A program made the position numbers and the translations under genes. From NCBI RefSeq assembly GCF_026343115.1, contig NZ_JAPEMC010000001.1, positions 3,162,001 to 3,226,000 of the forward strand: DNA of 64,000 nt, read 5' to 3'. This DNA comes from Streptomyces sp. NBC_00102. Lineage in GTDB: Bacteria; Actinomycetota; Actinomycetes; Streptomycetales; Streptomycetaceae. The notes beneath the pieces are model-generated. The model saw only the letters and a list, made by a program, of their open reading frames with translations. It did not search any database and was not told where the DNA came from. Shown in pieces: positions 8,346 through 16,524 of the stretch (its first letter is position 1; each line of letters opens with the position of its first letter).

Positions 8346-10660
8346 CACGCCTCCGGGTCGAGGACGGCCGCCGCGTAGCTGCCGCCGTACGCGAAACTCG
8401 ACAGCAGTACCGGGCCGGGGGTGCCGGCACCGGTGAGGGCGGCGACCAGGCCGAGGGCTCCCGCGCTGCCGTAGGTCTCGCCGAGCAGGGCCTTGGGGGC
8501 GAAGACCGGCCGGCCTTCGAGGCCGGTGTGGCGCAGGGCCGCCCGCTGTGCCAGGTCGACCAGCGGGTGGCCGGACGCGGCGGAGACGACCGTGCCGATC
8601 CCCTCCGGGCCGAGGTCCGCTTCGGCGAGCGCGGAGCGCAGGGAGCGTCCCCATGCCTCGCCGTCCCTGGCGATGCGGCCGATGCCGGCCGGTTCGCCAC
8701 TGGCGCCGAAGCCGCGGACCCGCGCCAGGACGTCGGCGCCCCGGTCCCGGGCCGCGTCCCGGCTCTCCAGCAGGATCGCGGCGGCCCCCTCGCTGAGGAC
8801 GGTACCGGTACGCCCGCCGGGTACGACGTGCGCGGACCGGGCGTAGCCGGGCAGCGCCGCCTGGGTGGCGAGGGCCTGCTCGGGGAACTCGTCGGCGACC
8901 ACCACCATGATCCGTTCCGCGGCGCCGCGGGCGATGACCCGGGCGGCGAGCTGGAGCGCGAGCACGGAGCTGGTGCCGCCGTTGGCGATGGTCGCGGTGT
9001 AGCCGCGGAAGCGGTGCAGCATCGCGACGTGGCCGGCGGCGGCGTTGACGACGGTGTTGGCGAAGAGGGACGGGTTGGCACCGGTGATGCCCGAGCGCAC
9101 CACGCCCTCGTGGAACCGCAGGACCGAGGTCACCGGGCCGTACCCGGTGGCGAAGACGACACCGGTCGACTCCGCCACGTCCCGCGACGGTTTGCCGTGG
9201 CGGGCGTACAGGTCGTTCACGGCGGACGCGGCGAGCAGGCTCAGCGGGTCCATGCGACGGGCCCGGCTGGGGTTCGTACCGCGTGAGGCGGCCTTGATGT
9301 CGACCCGGCCGACGGGCACCCGGCCGACGCCGGGAACCTCCTCGAAGGTCTCGAAGCAGGGCCGCCCCTCGGCGAAGGCCGCGGCGATCGCCTCGGTACC
9401 GCCGGCCGATCCGGCCAGGCCGGCGACTCCGGTGACGACCACCTCCTGGACGGCCTCACGGCGTGGCGGCCTGGAGCCGGCACGGCCGGGCCGGTTGATG
9501 ACGACGGAGGCGTTGTTGCCGCCGAAGGCGAAGGAGTTCGACACCACGACCTCGGGTCGCGCGTCGCGTCCGGTGTCCGGGATGACGTCCAGGCCGTACG
9601 GCGAGGCGACGCCCCGGGTGTTGATGGTCGGCGGCAGCGTGCCCCGGTCGACGGCCAGGGTGCTGACCACGGCCTCGACCGCGCCGGCCGCACCGAGGGT
9701 GTGGCCGAGGATCGACTTGGTGGAGCTGGCCGCCGGTATCTCCATGCCGAACAGGAGCTTCAGCGCCTTGGGTTCGGAGGCGTCGTTGGCGGGGGTGCCG
9801 GTGCCGTGCAGGTTGAGGTAGTCCACGTCGGCGGGGGTGAGGCCCGCCGTGTCGAGGGCCTGTGCCATGGCGGCGCAGGCGCCCTTGCCGCTGGGGTCGG
9901 GCGCGGTCTGGTGGTAGCCGTCGCAGGACAGGCCGTATCCGCCGAGCTCCGCGAGGACACGGGCGCCGCGCGCCTCGGCCCGCTCCACCGACTCCAGGAC
10001 CATGAATCCGGCGCCCTCGCCGAGGGTGAGTCCGGTGGAGGCGGAGAGCGGTGAGCACGGCTCGGCGTCCAGCGCGCCGAGCGCGCTGAACCCGTAGGCG
10101 GACAGCTCCGCCAGCGGGTCGACACCACCGCACACGACGTAGTCGACGTCGCCCTTCCACAGCAGCTCGGCGGCGTAGCCGAGGGCGACGGCGCTGGCGG
10201 CGCAGGCGTTGGAGAGGACCACGCGCGGGCCGCGCAGATCGAACTCCGCCGCGATGTAGTCGCCGACGCAGGGCAGTTGGGAGGCCACGGCCTGCGCGAC
10301 GTCCAGCCTGCCCTCCAGGACGAAGGTGCGGTGGGTGGCCTCCAGCGTCGGCATGGCGCCGAGGCTGGAGCCCACGACGACGGCCACCCGGTCGCGGTCC
10401 ACGGCCGAGAGGTCGAGGCCGCTGCCGTGCAGGGCCTCGCGGATCGCGGTGGCCGCGAGCGCGTAGCAGCGGTCCAGGTCGGCGGGCTGCTCGGCGGTGA
10501 CCATGCCCGCCCAGTCGGTGAGCAGCTCGGAGGTGTCGAAGAGGGTGTTGGTGCGGATGCCGGTGGTGCCGGCCGCGATCGACGACCAGCTCTTCTCCAC
10601 GTCGTCACCGGCTCCGGTGATCAGTCCCAGGCCGGTCAGGGCGATGTTCGCAGGTGTCAT
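8345..10660 (-). CDS. Type II PKS ketosynthase and chain-length factor fused in one polypeptide
   Basis: One uninterrupted 771-codon frame. Residues 1-395 form an active ketosynthase: Cys153 in SNACAAS, His285 in NLHGTGTP and His320 in SILGHTLG. After a short Arg/Pro linker (about 393-404), residues 405-771 form a second thiolase-fold copy in which Cys is replaced by Gly562 (ANGGTSS) and the second His position is Glu (LLGETYG). That is a chain-length factor. Normally these are two proteins encoded by adjacent genes. No internal stop lies between the halves. With FabG-, FabZ-, ACP- and MAT-like genes in the same operon it should build a reduced, polyene-type chain. The start is the ATG at 10660, 12 bp after the GcvT-like stop. 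Confidence 0.88.
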   Translation of the reverse strand: MTPANIALTGLGLITGAGDDVEKSWSSIAAGTTGIRTNTLFDTSELLTDWAGMVTAEQPADLDRCYALAATAIREALHGSGLDLSAVDRDRVAVVVGSSLGAMPTLEATHRTFVLEGRLDVAQAVASQLPCVGDYIAAEFDLRGPRVVLSNACAASAVALGYAAELLWKGDVDYVVCGGVDPLAELSAYGFSALGALDAEPCSPLSASTGLTLGEGAGFMVLESVERAEARGARVLAELGGYGLSCDGYHQTAPDPSGKGACAAMAQALDTAGLTPADVDYLNLHGTGTPANDASEPKALKLLFGMEIPAASSTKSILGHTLGAAGAVEAVVSTLAVDRGTLPPTINTRGVASPYGLDVIPDTGRDARPEVVVSNSFAFGGNNASVVINRPGRAGSRPPRREAVQEVVVTGVAGLAGSAGGTEAIAAAFAEGRPCFETFEEVPGVGRVPVGRVDIKAASRGTNPSRARRMDPLSLLAASAVNDLYARHGKPSRDVAESTGVVFATGYGPVTSVLRFHEGVVRSGITGANPSLFANTVVNAAAGHVAMLHRFRGYTATIANGGTSSVLALQLAARVIARGAAERIMVVVADEFPEQALATQAALPGYARSAHVVPGGRTGTVLSEGAAAILLESRDAARDRGADVLARVRGFGASGEPAGIGRIARDGEAWGRSLRSALAEADLGPEGIGTVVSAASGHPLVDLAQRAALRHTGLEGRPVFAPKALLGETYGSAGALGLVAALTGAGTPGPVLLSSFAYGGSYAAAVLDPEA

Positions 10661-10671
10661 GACCCGGCCCT

Positions 10672-11715
10672 TCAGGCGATCTTGACGGTGAGGGAGCGGG
10701 CGATGACCCGGGGCAGGGTCGCGGTGCGCACCGGGCGCTCGTCCCCCGCCTCGTCCGTGGCGGTCAGCTCCAGTCCCGGCACCCAGAAGGGGTTGTCGAG
10801 CAGGGCCAGGACCAGCTCCTCCTCCGGGTTGGCGGCCGGCGCCTGGTGCAGGACGGTGCCGACCTCCTGACCGGCCGCGGTGACCGGCGTACCGGCCGCG
10901 AAGCGGCTGCCGACCGGGGCGACGAGCGCGGTGAGCCGGGCCTCGGAGCCGGTCGGTGCGGTCAGCTCGTCGGAGCCGTGGAACTCGCCGATCCGGCTCC
11001 AGTCGATCATCCAGGCCAGGTCGGCCTCGCCGACGCTCAGTTCGCCGAACCCGGTGCTGTACACGCCCATCCCGGCCTCGGCCTGCACCCGGGTGAGGCC
11101 CTCCTCGCCGATCTCGGCGCCGCCCTGGCCGGCGAGGGCCGCGAGCACCGCGTCGTGCGCGGCCTGCGGGGCGTCGGACAGCAGCAGGTAGCCGTACTCC
11201 CCGGTGGTACCGACGCGGGCCAGGTGGGCGGTGGCGCCGGGAACGTCGAGGGTGGACTCGGTGACGGCGTGCAGGGTCAGGCCGGAGATGTCGAAGTCCA
11301 CGAAGCCGGCCGCGACCGACCAGGCCACGGGGCCCTCGAAGGCGGTGGCGCCCCAGCCGTCGGGGGAGATCTCGACGGTGACGCCGGCGGAGGTGTCGAA
11401 CCCGCCGAGGTAGGAGCCGAGTTCGTCGGCCGTGACGGCGGTGCGCGGCAGCAGCCACGACTCCTCGCCGATCTCGAAGTGCAGCAGGATCGCGAACGGC
11501 GTGCCGTCGGCGTTCAGCGCCAGCACCTCACGGACGGAGTCGGGCTCCACGTAGTCCGCGGACTTGGCGAGGAAGCCGTCCAGGAAGGTCAGCCGGTCGT
11601 CGCCGGTCAGCCGGACCAGCGGGGCGGTGACGCGGTAGGCGCCGACGGCGGTGCGCAGGGTGGCGTAGTCCTCGGTGGCGGTGCGGACGGCCGGGGCGAT
11701 GGTGGTGGCGGTCAT
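10672..11715 (-). CDS. GcvT-like folate-binding aminomethyltransferase family protein
   Basis: A 347-residue member of the glycine-cleavage T-protein/YgfZ family. It has the N-terminal LTGDDRLTFLDGFLAKS segment and the R-x-G-x2-GE-x-GY motif (ARVGTTGEYGYLLL). No glycine cleavage P, H or L gene is present, so it is an orphan. Relatives demethylate or transfer one-carbon units with tetrahydrofolate. A GAAAGG ribosome site precedes the ATG at 11715. Its place between the GNAT fusion and the KS-CLF suggests a tailoring role. The reaction is unknown. Confidence 0.72.
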   Translation of the reverse strand: MTATTIAPAVRTATEDYATLRTAVGAYRVTAPLVRLTGDDRLTFLDGFLAKSADYVEPDSVREVLALNADGTPFAILLHFEIGEESWLLPRTAVTADELGSYLGGFDTSAGVTVEISPDGWGATAFEGPVAWSVAAGFVDFDISGLTLHAVTESTLDVPGATAHLARVGTTGEYGYLLLSDAPQAAHDAVLAALAGQGGAEIGEEGLTRVQAEAGMGVYSTGFGELSVGEADLAWMIDWSRIGEFHGSDELTAPTGSEARLTALVAPVGSRFAAGTPVTAAGQEVGTVLHQAPAANPEEELVLALLDNPFWVPGLELTATDEAGDERPVRTATLPRVIARSLTVKIA

Positions 11716-11744
11716 GATCTGTCGTTGCCTTTCGGGTCGGTGGT

Positions 11745-13724
11745 TCAGAAGGAAAGGGGTATGTCGTGTACGGAGAGCAGCCAGGAGCTCTCCCGTGCGG
11801 CGGACACTCCGCCGACGAGCAGGCCCGACGGCGAGGCGCGCAGGACGAGTTCGTCGTGCGGGCCGGCGGCGGGAGCGCAGTGCAGCCACCGCCCGTCGGA
11901 GAGCCGGACGGATGCCCTGCGGGCCCACACCTGGCGGAAGTCACCGGAGTTCAGCTCCCAGCGCGCGCCGTCCGAGTCGAGGACGACGGCCGTCTTGAGG
12001 GGCGTCTGCGGGGTGAGCCAGACGACGGTCTCGCGGTCCGTCCCGCTCGGGTCCGTCCCGCTCGCCCGGACGTCGACGCGGAGCCCGTCGCCGGCGGCAG
12101 CGATCTCCCAGTCGAGGCCGGATTCCGGGGCGTGGAGGCCGAGCGGGTGCTTCTCCTCCCAGGTGCCGCATGGCACCCCCCAGCCGAGCCCCGAGGCCCG
12201 GTCGTGGCGGCTGTTCTCCTGGGTCACCCACAGGCCCGCGGACCAGTGGGGGTTGTAGGCGTAGGAACGGGTGCGGGGGTAGGGGCTGCGCAGCACCTTG
12301 GTGGTGCCCTCCCGCCAGACGGTGACGCCTCCCGCGGCGGCGTGCGTCTCCAGGCGGCGCGTGGTGTCCGCGCCGCTCGGGCGGATGACGGTGCGCATCC
12401 GGGCCACGCCGTCCGCGCCGGGTTCCGGGCGGCGCTCCAGGAGCGTGCTGTGGACCAGCCGCAGGGGCCCGTCCACCGGCAGCGAGACGCGTACGTCCCG
12501 CCCTTGCCAGGTCAGCTCCGCGCCTTCGGGGACGGTCCGGGAGGCGGCGACGATCTCGGAGGCGTCGCGCACCCCCTGGCCCAGCCCGATCGGGTGGGTC
12601 TGCCCTTCCGCGTCGGTGAAGACGCCCTGGCGCAGGCCCACGGTCTGGAAGATCCGGCCGCTCGCGGAGCCGGTGCGGGTGAACTCCTGGAGCAGACCGG
12701 TGCCGTCCAGGGTGAAGGTGCCGGTGACCGTGGCGTCGCCGTCCCGCTCGGTGACCCGTACCCCGCCCTCGACGGGCTCCAGGGTGAGGTCGCGGGGCTC
12801 GCCCTCGCGCCAGCCGGCCGGGCGGTCGGCCCGGCAGCTCGGCCAGGTGGAGACGAGTACCGGGCCGCGGTGCCCGGCCACGAGGACGCTCAGCGTGCCG
12901 TCCTCCCCGTCGACCTCGCAGGTGAGGCCGGACTCGGTGAACCGGTACGGCGCCACCCCGCGCGGGGCCCTCACCTCGTACGGGGGCCGGGTGATGCGCA
13001 GCGCCCGCTCCGTGCCGTCGGCCTCGATGAGGCGGGCCTCGCGCACGGCGCCCCGGTCCACGTCCACGGACGCGTCGATCCGGAACTCGCCGAGCGCCAG
13101 GCTGTAGTCGACGGTGCGCACCCCGTCCACCACCCGCACGTCCGAGCGCAGCTCGTCGTCGCGGGACTCCGTGACGGAGGCGAAGCTGGTCAGGCTGCCG
13201 AGGGCCGCCATGGCCCGCTCGCCCAGGTCGGCGAGGACGCCGCGTACGACGAGCGGGATGTAGTTGTGCAGCTCCACGTTGCCGTCCTCACCGGGGACCG
13301 CCCGGCCCACCGACACGCAGCCGACGCGCCGGTAGAGCCGGAAGGCCACGGTGTTGGCCGGGTTGACGGTCAGCCGCAGCACCAGGCAGCCGGTGCGCAT
13401 CATCCACTCGACGGCCTCGGTGAACAGCCTTCCGGTGACCAGGCCGCCCCGGTGGGCGGGATGGACGAAGAACATGTCCGCGATGAGTTCGCCCGCCCGG
13501 CCGGAGCGCCGGCCGGTGTTGTGGAAGAGGCCGAACGTTCCCACGAGCCGGCCGTCGTCCTCGGCCACCAGGAACGTCGCCGTCTCCCGCTCGGCCAGCT
13601 CGTGGGCGAGTTCCGTACCGCTGACCCCCCCGGCGACCGGGTTGGGGTTGTCGCGGTGCCGGTTGTAGAGCTCCGCGATGGCGTGCGCGTCGCCCTCCTG
13701 GTACGGGCGGATCGTGAGGGCCAT
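11745..13724 (-). CDS. GNAT acetyltransferase fused to a large beta-rich domain of unknown function
   Basis: A 659-residue protein. Residues 1-155 are a GNAT domain (LIADMFFVHPAHRGGLVTGRL acetyl-CoA loop, then LTVNPANTVAFRLYRRVGC). The remaining 490 residues are rich in short beta-strand-like, Trp- and Arg-containing segments (YNPHWSAGLWVTQENSR near the end), and I recognise no family. A strong AGGAGGT site precedes the ATG at 13724. It lies between the FabZ-like and GcvT-like genes. It may acetylate an amine such as diaminopropionate, but that is only suggested by context. Confidence 0.7.
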   Translation of the reverse strand: MALTIRPYQEGDAHAIAELYNRHRDNPNPVAGGVSGTELAHELAERETATFLVAEDDGRLVGTFGLFHNTGRRSGRAGELIADMFFVHPAHRGGLVTGRLFTEAVEWMMRTGCLVLRLTVNPANTVAFRLYRRVGCVSVGRAVPGEDGNVELHNYIPLVVRGVLADLGERAMAALGSLTSFASVTESRDDELRSDVRVVDGVRTVDYSLALGEFRIDASVDVDRGAVREARLIEADGTERALRITRPPYEVRAPRGVAPYRFTESGLTCEVDGEDGTLSVLVAGHRGPVLVSTWPSCRADRPAGWREGEPRDLTLEPVEGGVRVTERDGDATVTGTFTLDGTGLLQEFTRTGSASGRIFQTVGLRQGVFTDAEGQTHPIGLGQGVRDASEIVAASRTVPEGAELTWQGRDVRVSLPVDGPLRLVHSTLLERRPEPGADGVARMRTVIRPSGADTTRRLETHAAAGGVTVWREGTTKVLRSPYPRTRSYAYNPHWSAGLWVTQENSRHDRASGLGWGVPCGTWEEKHPLGLHAPESGLDWEIAAAGDGLRVDVRASGTDPSGTDRETVVWLTPQTPLKTAVVLDSDGARWELNSGDFRQVWARRASVRLSDGRWLHCAPAAGPHDELVLRASPSGLLVGGVSAARESSWLLSVHDIPLSF

Positions 13725-13754
13725 GACCACACCTCCTTCTGTCGGTCCAGTGGT

Positions 13755-13830
13755 TCCGGTTGTGTGCGTTTGCGCGTGTGTGCGCTTGCGCGTGTCTGCG
13801 TTTGCGCTTCCGCGCTTCCGCGTTCGCGCT
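13755..13830. repeat. Low-complexity TGCG-rich tract between the FabZ-like and GNAT-fusion genes
   Basis: About 75 bp of alternating TGCGTTTGCGCG, TGTGTGCGC and TTCCGCG words, unlike the surrounding DNA, in the 118-bp spacer inside the operon. Alternating purine-pyrimidine runs of this kind can adopt Z-DNA. No reading frame here looks like a gene. Confidence 0.6.
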
Positions 13831-13842
13831 CTCCGGGGGAGG

Positions 13843-14364
13843 TCAGCCCTTGCGGCCGGTGGTGACGACGAGCGTCCCGGCGGCGGCGAGCTCGGTTCCG
13901 ACGGTCGCCCGCACCTTCACCTGGCGCAGGCCGCCGAGGCGCTGCCCGAGCTTGGCCTCCAGCGTGAGCTGGTCCCCGGGGACGACGAGCCGGGAGAACT
14001 TCATGGTGCTGATGGAGCCGAGGTAGCCGACGCTCTGCGAGGCGTCGTCACCTCCGGTGCCCTCGGCGCTTTCGAGGATCTCCGCGACGTAGACGACGGC
14101 GACGAGCTGGGCCATCGACTCGACGATCATCACGCCCGGCATGATCGAGTGGTCCGGGTAGTGCCCGGCGAAGAACGGCTCGTTGACGGAGACGCTCTTG
14201 ACGCCTCGGCCCGAGACGCCCGGGACGACGTCGTAGGCCCGGTCGATCATCAGCATCGGCCAGCGGTGCGGCAGCATCCGCTTGATGTCGTCGGACGAGT
14301 AGCTCAGGGCCTTGCGCGCGGGCGCGGGGGCCTGCGCTTCGAGGAGTGTGGTCGCGGGGCTCAC
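13843..14364 (-). CDS. FabZ-type 3-hydroxyacyl-ACP dehydratase
   Basis: A 173-residue hotdog-fold dehydratase with LPHRWPMLMIDR near the N-terminus and the catalytic pair His68 (AGHYPDHSIMPG) and Glu82 (IVESMAQ). It would dehydrate the ketoreduced acyl chain to an enoyl group each cycle; with no enoyl reductase in the cluster the result should be a conjugated polyene. The GTG at 14364 overlaps the ACP stop by 4 bp. Length is a little above standard FabZ because of a 20-residue Ala/Pro-rich N-terminus. Confidence 0.9.
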   Translation of the reverse strand: MSPATTLLEAQAPAPARKALSYSSDDIKRMLPHRWPMLMIDRAYDVVPGVSGRGVKSVSVNEPFFAGHYPDHSIMPGVMIVESMAQLVAVVYVAEILESAEGTGGDDASQSVGYLGSISTMKFSRLVVPGDQLTLEAKLGQRLGGLRQVKVRATVGTELAAAGTLVVTTGRKG

Positions 14365-14657
14365 GCGGCGGTCTCCCGGTCCTCGATGAAGTCGACCAGG
14401 GCGTTGATGGAGCCGAAGGCCTCGAAGTCGTCGTCGCTGATCAGCACGTCGAACTCGTTGTTGACCATGACGACGATCTCCAGCGTGTCCAGCGAGTCCA
14501 TCTCCAGGCCCCGGCCGAACAGCGGCTGGTTGTCGGAGACGAAGGCCGGCTCGACCTCGAGACCGAGCCGGTCGATGATCATCGACTTGACCTTCATGTT
14601 CTTGCCGAGACGGGCCTCGGCCTGGGTGCGGATGTCCTCGAAGGTGGCGGTGGACAT
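14361..14657 (-). CDS. Acyl carrier protein of the type II PKS
   Basis: A 98-residue acidic carrier protein with Ser55 in GLEMDSLDTLE as the phosphopantetheine attachment site. It has a perfect AGGAGGT ribosome site before the ATG at 14657 and is coupled to the dehydratase gene. It lies between the ketoreductase and dehydratase genes, so it is the likely carrier for chain extension by the KS-CLF. Confidence 0.92.
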   Translation of the reverse strand: MSTATFEDIRTQAEARLGKNMKVKSMIIDRLGLEVEPAFVSDNQPLFGRGLEMDSLDTLEIVVMVNNEFDVLISDDDFEAFGSINALVDFIEDRETAA

Positions 14658-14692
14658 GGTGGTTACCTCCTGTGAATCGGTGGGTGGTGCGG

Positions 14693-15445
14693 TCAGTTGG
14701 GGATCATTCCGCCGTCGACGGTCAGCACCTTTCCGGTGATGTACGAAGCGGCGGACGAGGCCATGAAGACAGCGGCCTGGGCGACCTCGGCAGGGGTGCC
14801 GGTGCGGCCGAGCGGAATCACCTGGAGGGCCTCCTTCAGGTGCGCCGGGGGGACCTTCTTGACCATGTCGGTGTCGATGAACCCCGGGGCGACGACGTTG
14901 ACGCGGATGCCGCGCGGCGCCACCTCGTACGAGAGGCTCTTGGCCAGGGAGATCACCCCGCCCTTGCTGGCGGCGTAGTTGGCCTGGCCGGCCCGGCCGG
15001 CGATTCCGCTGGTGGAGGCGATCAGGACGAGGGAGCCGCCACTCGCGTACATCTGCTTGGTGGCCTCGCGGGCGGTGAGGAAGGTGCCGGTGAGGTTGGT
15101 ACCGATGACTTCCTGCCACTTCGCGCTGCTCATGGCCGCGAAGTGGCCGTCCGCGGTCACACCGGAGTTGAGGACGGCGACCTGGACCGGCCCCCACTCG
15201 GTGCGGATCCGCTTGAACATCGCGGTGACCTGAGCCTCGTCACCGACATCGGCCTGGACGAGGAGGGCCTGGCGGCCCAGGGCACGGATCTGCTCGGCGA
15301 CCGTCTCCGCCTTGGCGGCGCTGGAGTGGTAGTTGAGGACGACGTCGCAGCCGTGCTCCGCGAGCGCCAGCGCGGTGGCCGCGCCGATGCCGCGCGAGGC
15401 GCCGGTGACCAGGGCACGGGTGCCCTCGGGGAAGAGGAAGCTCAT
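14693..15445 (-). CDS. FabG-type 3-oxoacyl-ACP reductase
   Basis: A 250-residue short-chain dehydrogenase with the TGASRGIG nucleotide-binding motif at 14-21 and the catalytic Ser144, Tyr157 and Lys161 (NYAASKGG). It would reduce the beta-keto group of the ACP-bound chain with NADPH. It overlaps the SbnB-like gene by 4 bp (ATGA). Length and motifs are fully standard. Confidence 0.93.
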   Translation of the reverse strand: MSFLFPEGTRALVTGASRGIGAATALALAEHGCDVVLNYHSSAAKAETVAEQIRALGRQALLVQADVGDEAQVTAMFKRIRTEWGPVQVAVLNSGVTADGHFAAMSSAKWQEVIGTNLTGTFLTAREATKQMYASGGSLVLIASTSGIAGRAGQANYAASKGGVISLAKSLSYEVAPRGIRVNVVAPGFIDTDMVKKVPPAHLKEALQVIPLGRTGTPAEVAQAAVFMASSAASYITGKVLTVDGGMIPN

Positions 15446-16470
15446 GCCACGCCTCCCGCCATGGCCGCGGTGACCCGGTGCAGGCCGGGGTCGAAGCCCT
15501 CGGCCTCGCTGCCGAGGCCGTTGCGGGTGGCCGCCCCGAGGATCACCCGGGCGACGGCGAGGTCGAGGATGCCGAGGCCGAAGGGGGAGAAGACGATGGT
15601 CCCCTCGGTCTCCAGCCCCTCGCTCAGGCCGAGCACGGTCGCGATCTCGGCGCCCACGAAGCGGCGGTGGCCCACCTCCTGCTCGGCGCGGTGCAGCGAG
15701 GTCCCCTCCCGCATCACGTGCTCCGTGTCGTCGACCACGTTGTAGGCGTTCAGGACGGAGTCCGTGCTCAGGTCGCGCAGCGACAGGTGCAGGATCACCT
15801 GACGGGCGGGGCGGTCGGGGTGGGCGGCGAGGTCGAGCCAGTAGGTGGAGTCGGTGGTGGCGACGGAGACCGTGCCGGCGCGCAGCGCGTCGTCGACGTC
15901 ACCGGCCACGAAGCTGATCTCCGGGCGCTCGGCGGCAAGTTGGGCGGCGAAGGTGGCCGCTCGGCCGGGCACCGCGTCCTGCACGGTGACCGTGCGCAGT
16001 TCGGGGTGGACCAGGACCAGGAAGTCCAGGACGCGCCGGTTGATGGTGCCGCAGCCGATCAGACCGGCCGTGTGCACGGGGCGGTCGCCGTGCAGCGTAC
16101 GGCTCGCGAGGGCGGCCGACGCCGCGGTGCGGGACGCCGATATCTGGCTGGCCTCCAGGACGGCGGTCGGGTAGCCGGTGCGCAGGTCGTTGAGGATCTG
16201 CACCGACGAGGCGCGCTGCAGGCCCCGCTCGACGTTGGCCGGGAAGGAGGAGATCCACTTCAGGCCCATGACGGGATCGGGTCCGCCCAGGTAGGCGGGG
16301 AGCGAGATGACGCGGGAGCCGTCGTCGCCGGGCGGGCGCAGGAACCCGGAGAACGGCACCTCCGAGCGGCCCTGGCCGTGCAGCACGTACGCGGCGCGCA
16401 CCGCGTCGAGCACGGCGGGGTCGAGGCCGCTGAGCGCGGCGGCGACGTCCTCGCGACCGAGGATTCTCAT
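15442..16470 (-). CDS. SbnB-like ornithine cyclodeaminase-family dehydrogenase (diaminopropionate pathway)
   Basis: A 342-residue ornithine cyclodeaminase/mu-crystallin family protein. It has the GLKWISSFPANVERGLQRASS substrate loop, the GLIGCGTINRRVLDF NAD-binding turn and SFRDL-like LSLRDLSTDSV. In staphyloferrin B biosynthesis, SbnB oxidatively cleaves N-(2-amino-2-carboxyethyl)-L-glutamate to L-2,3-diaminopropionate and 2-oxoglutarate. The SbnA-like gene directly upstream supports the same role. It is coupled to the ketoreductase gene, tying amino-acid supply to the polyketide operon. Confidence 0.85.
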   Translation of the reverse strand: MRILGREDVAAALSGLDPAVLDAVRAAYVLHGQGRSEVPFSGFLRPPGDDGSRVISLPAYLGGPDPVMGLKWISSFPANVERGLQRASSVQILNDLRTGYPTAVLEASQISASRTAASAALASRTLHGDRPVHTAGLIGCGTINRRVLDFLVLVHPELRTVTVQDAVPGRAATFAAQLAAERPEISFVAGDVDDALRAGTVSVATTDSTYWLDLAAHPDRPARQVILHLSLRDLSTDSVLNAYNVVDDTEHVMREGTSLHRAEQEVGHRRFVGAEIATVLGLSEGLETEGTIVFSPFGLGILDLAVARVILGAATRNGLGSEAEGFDPGLHRVTAAMAGGVA

Positions 16471-16524
16471 GACTGGTCAATTCCTCTGCGTGGAAGGTGG
16501 GTGGGGAAGTGGGGTGGGCGGGCT

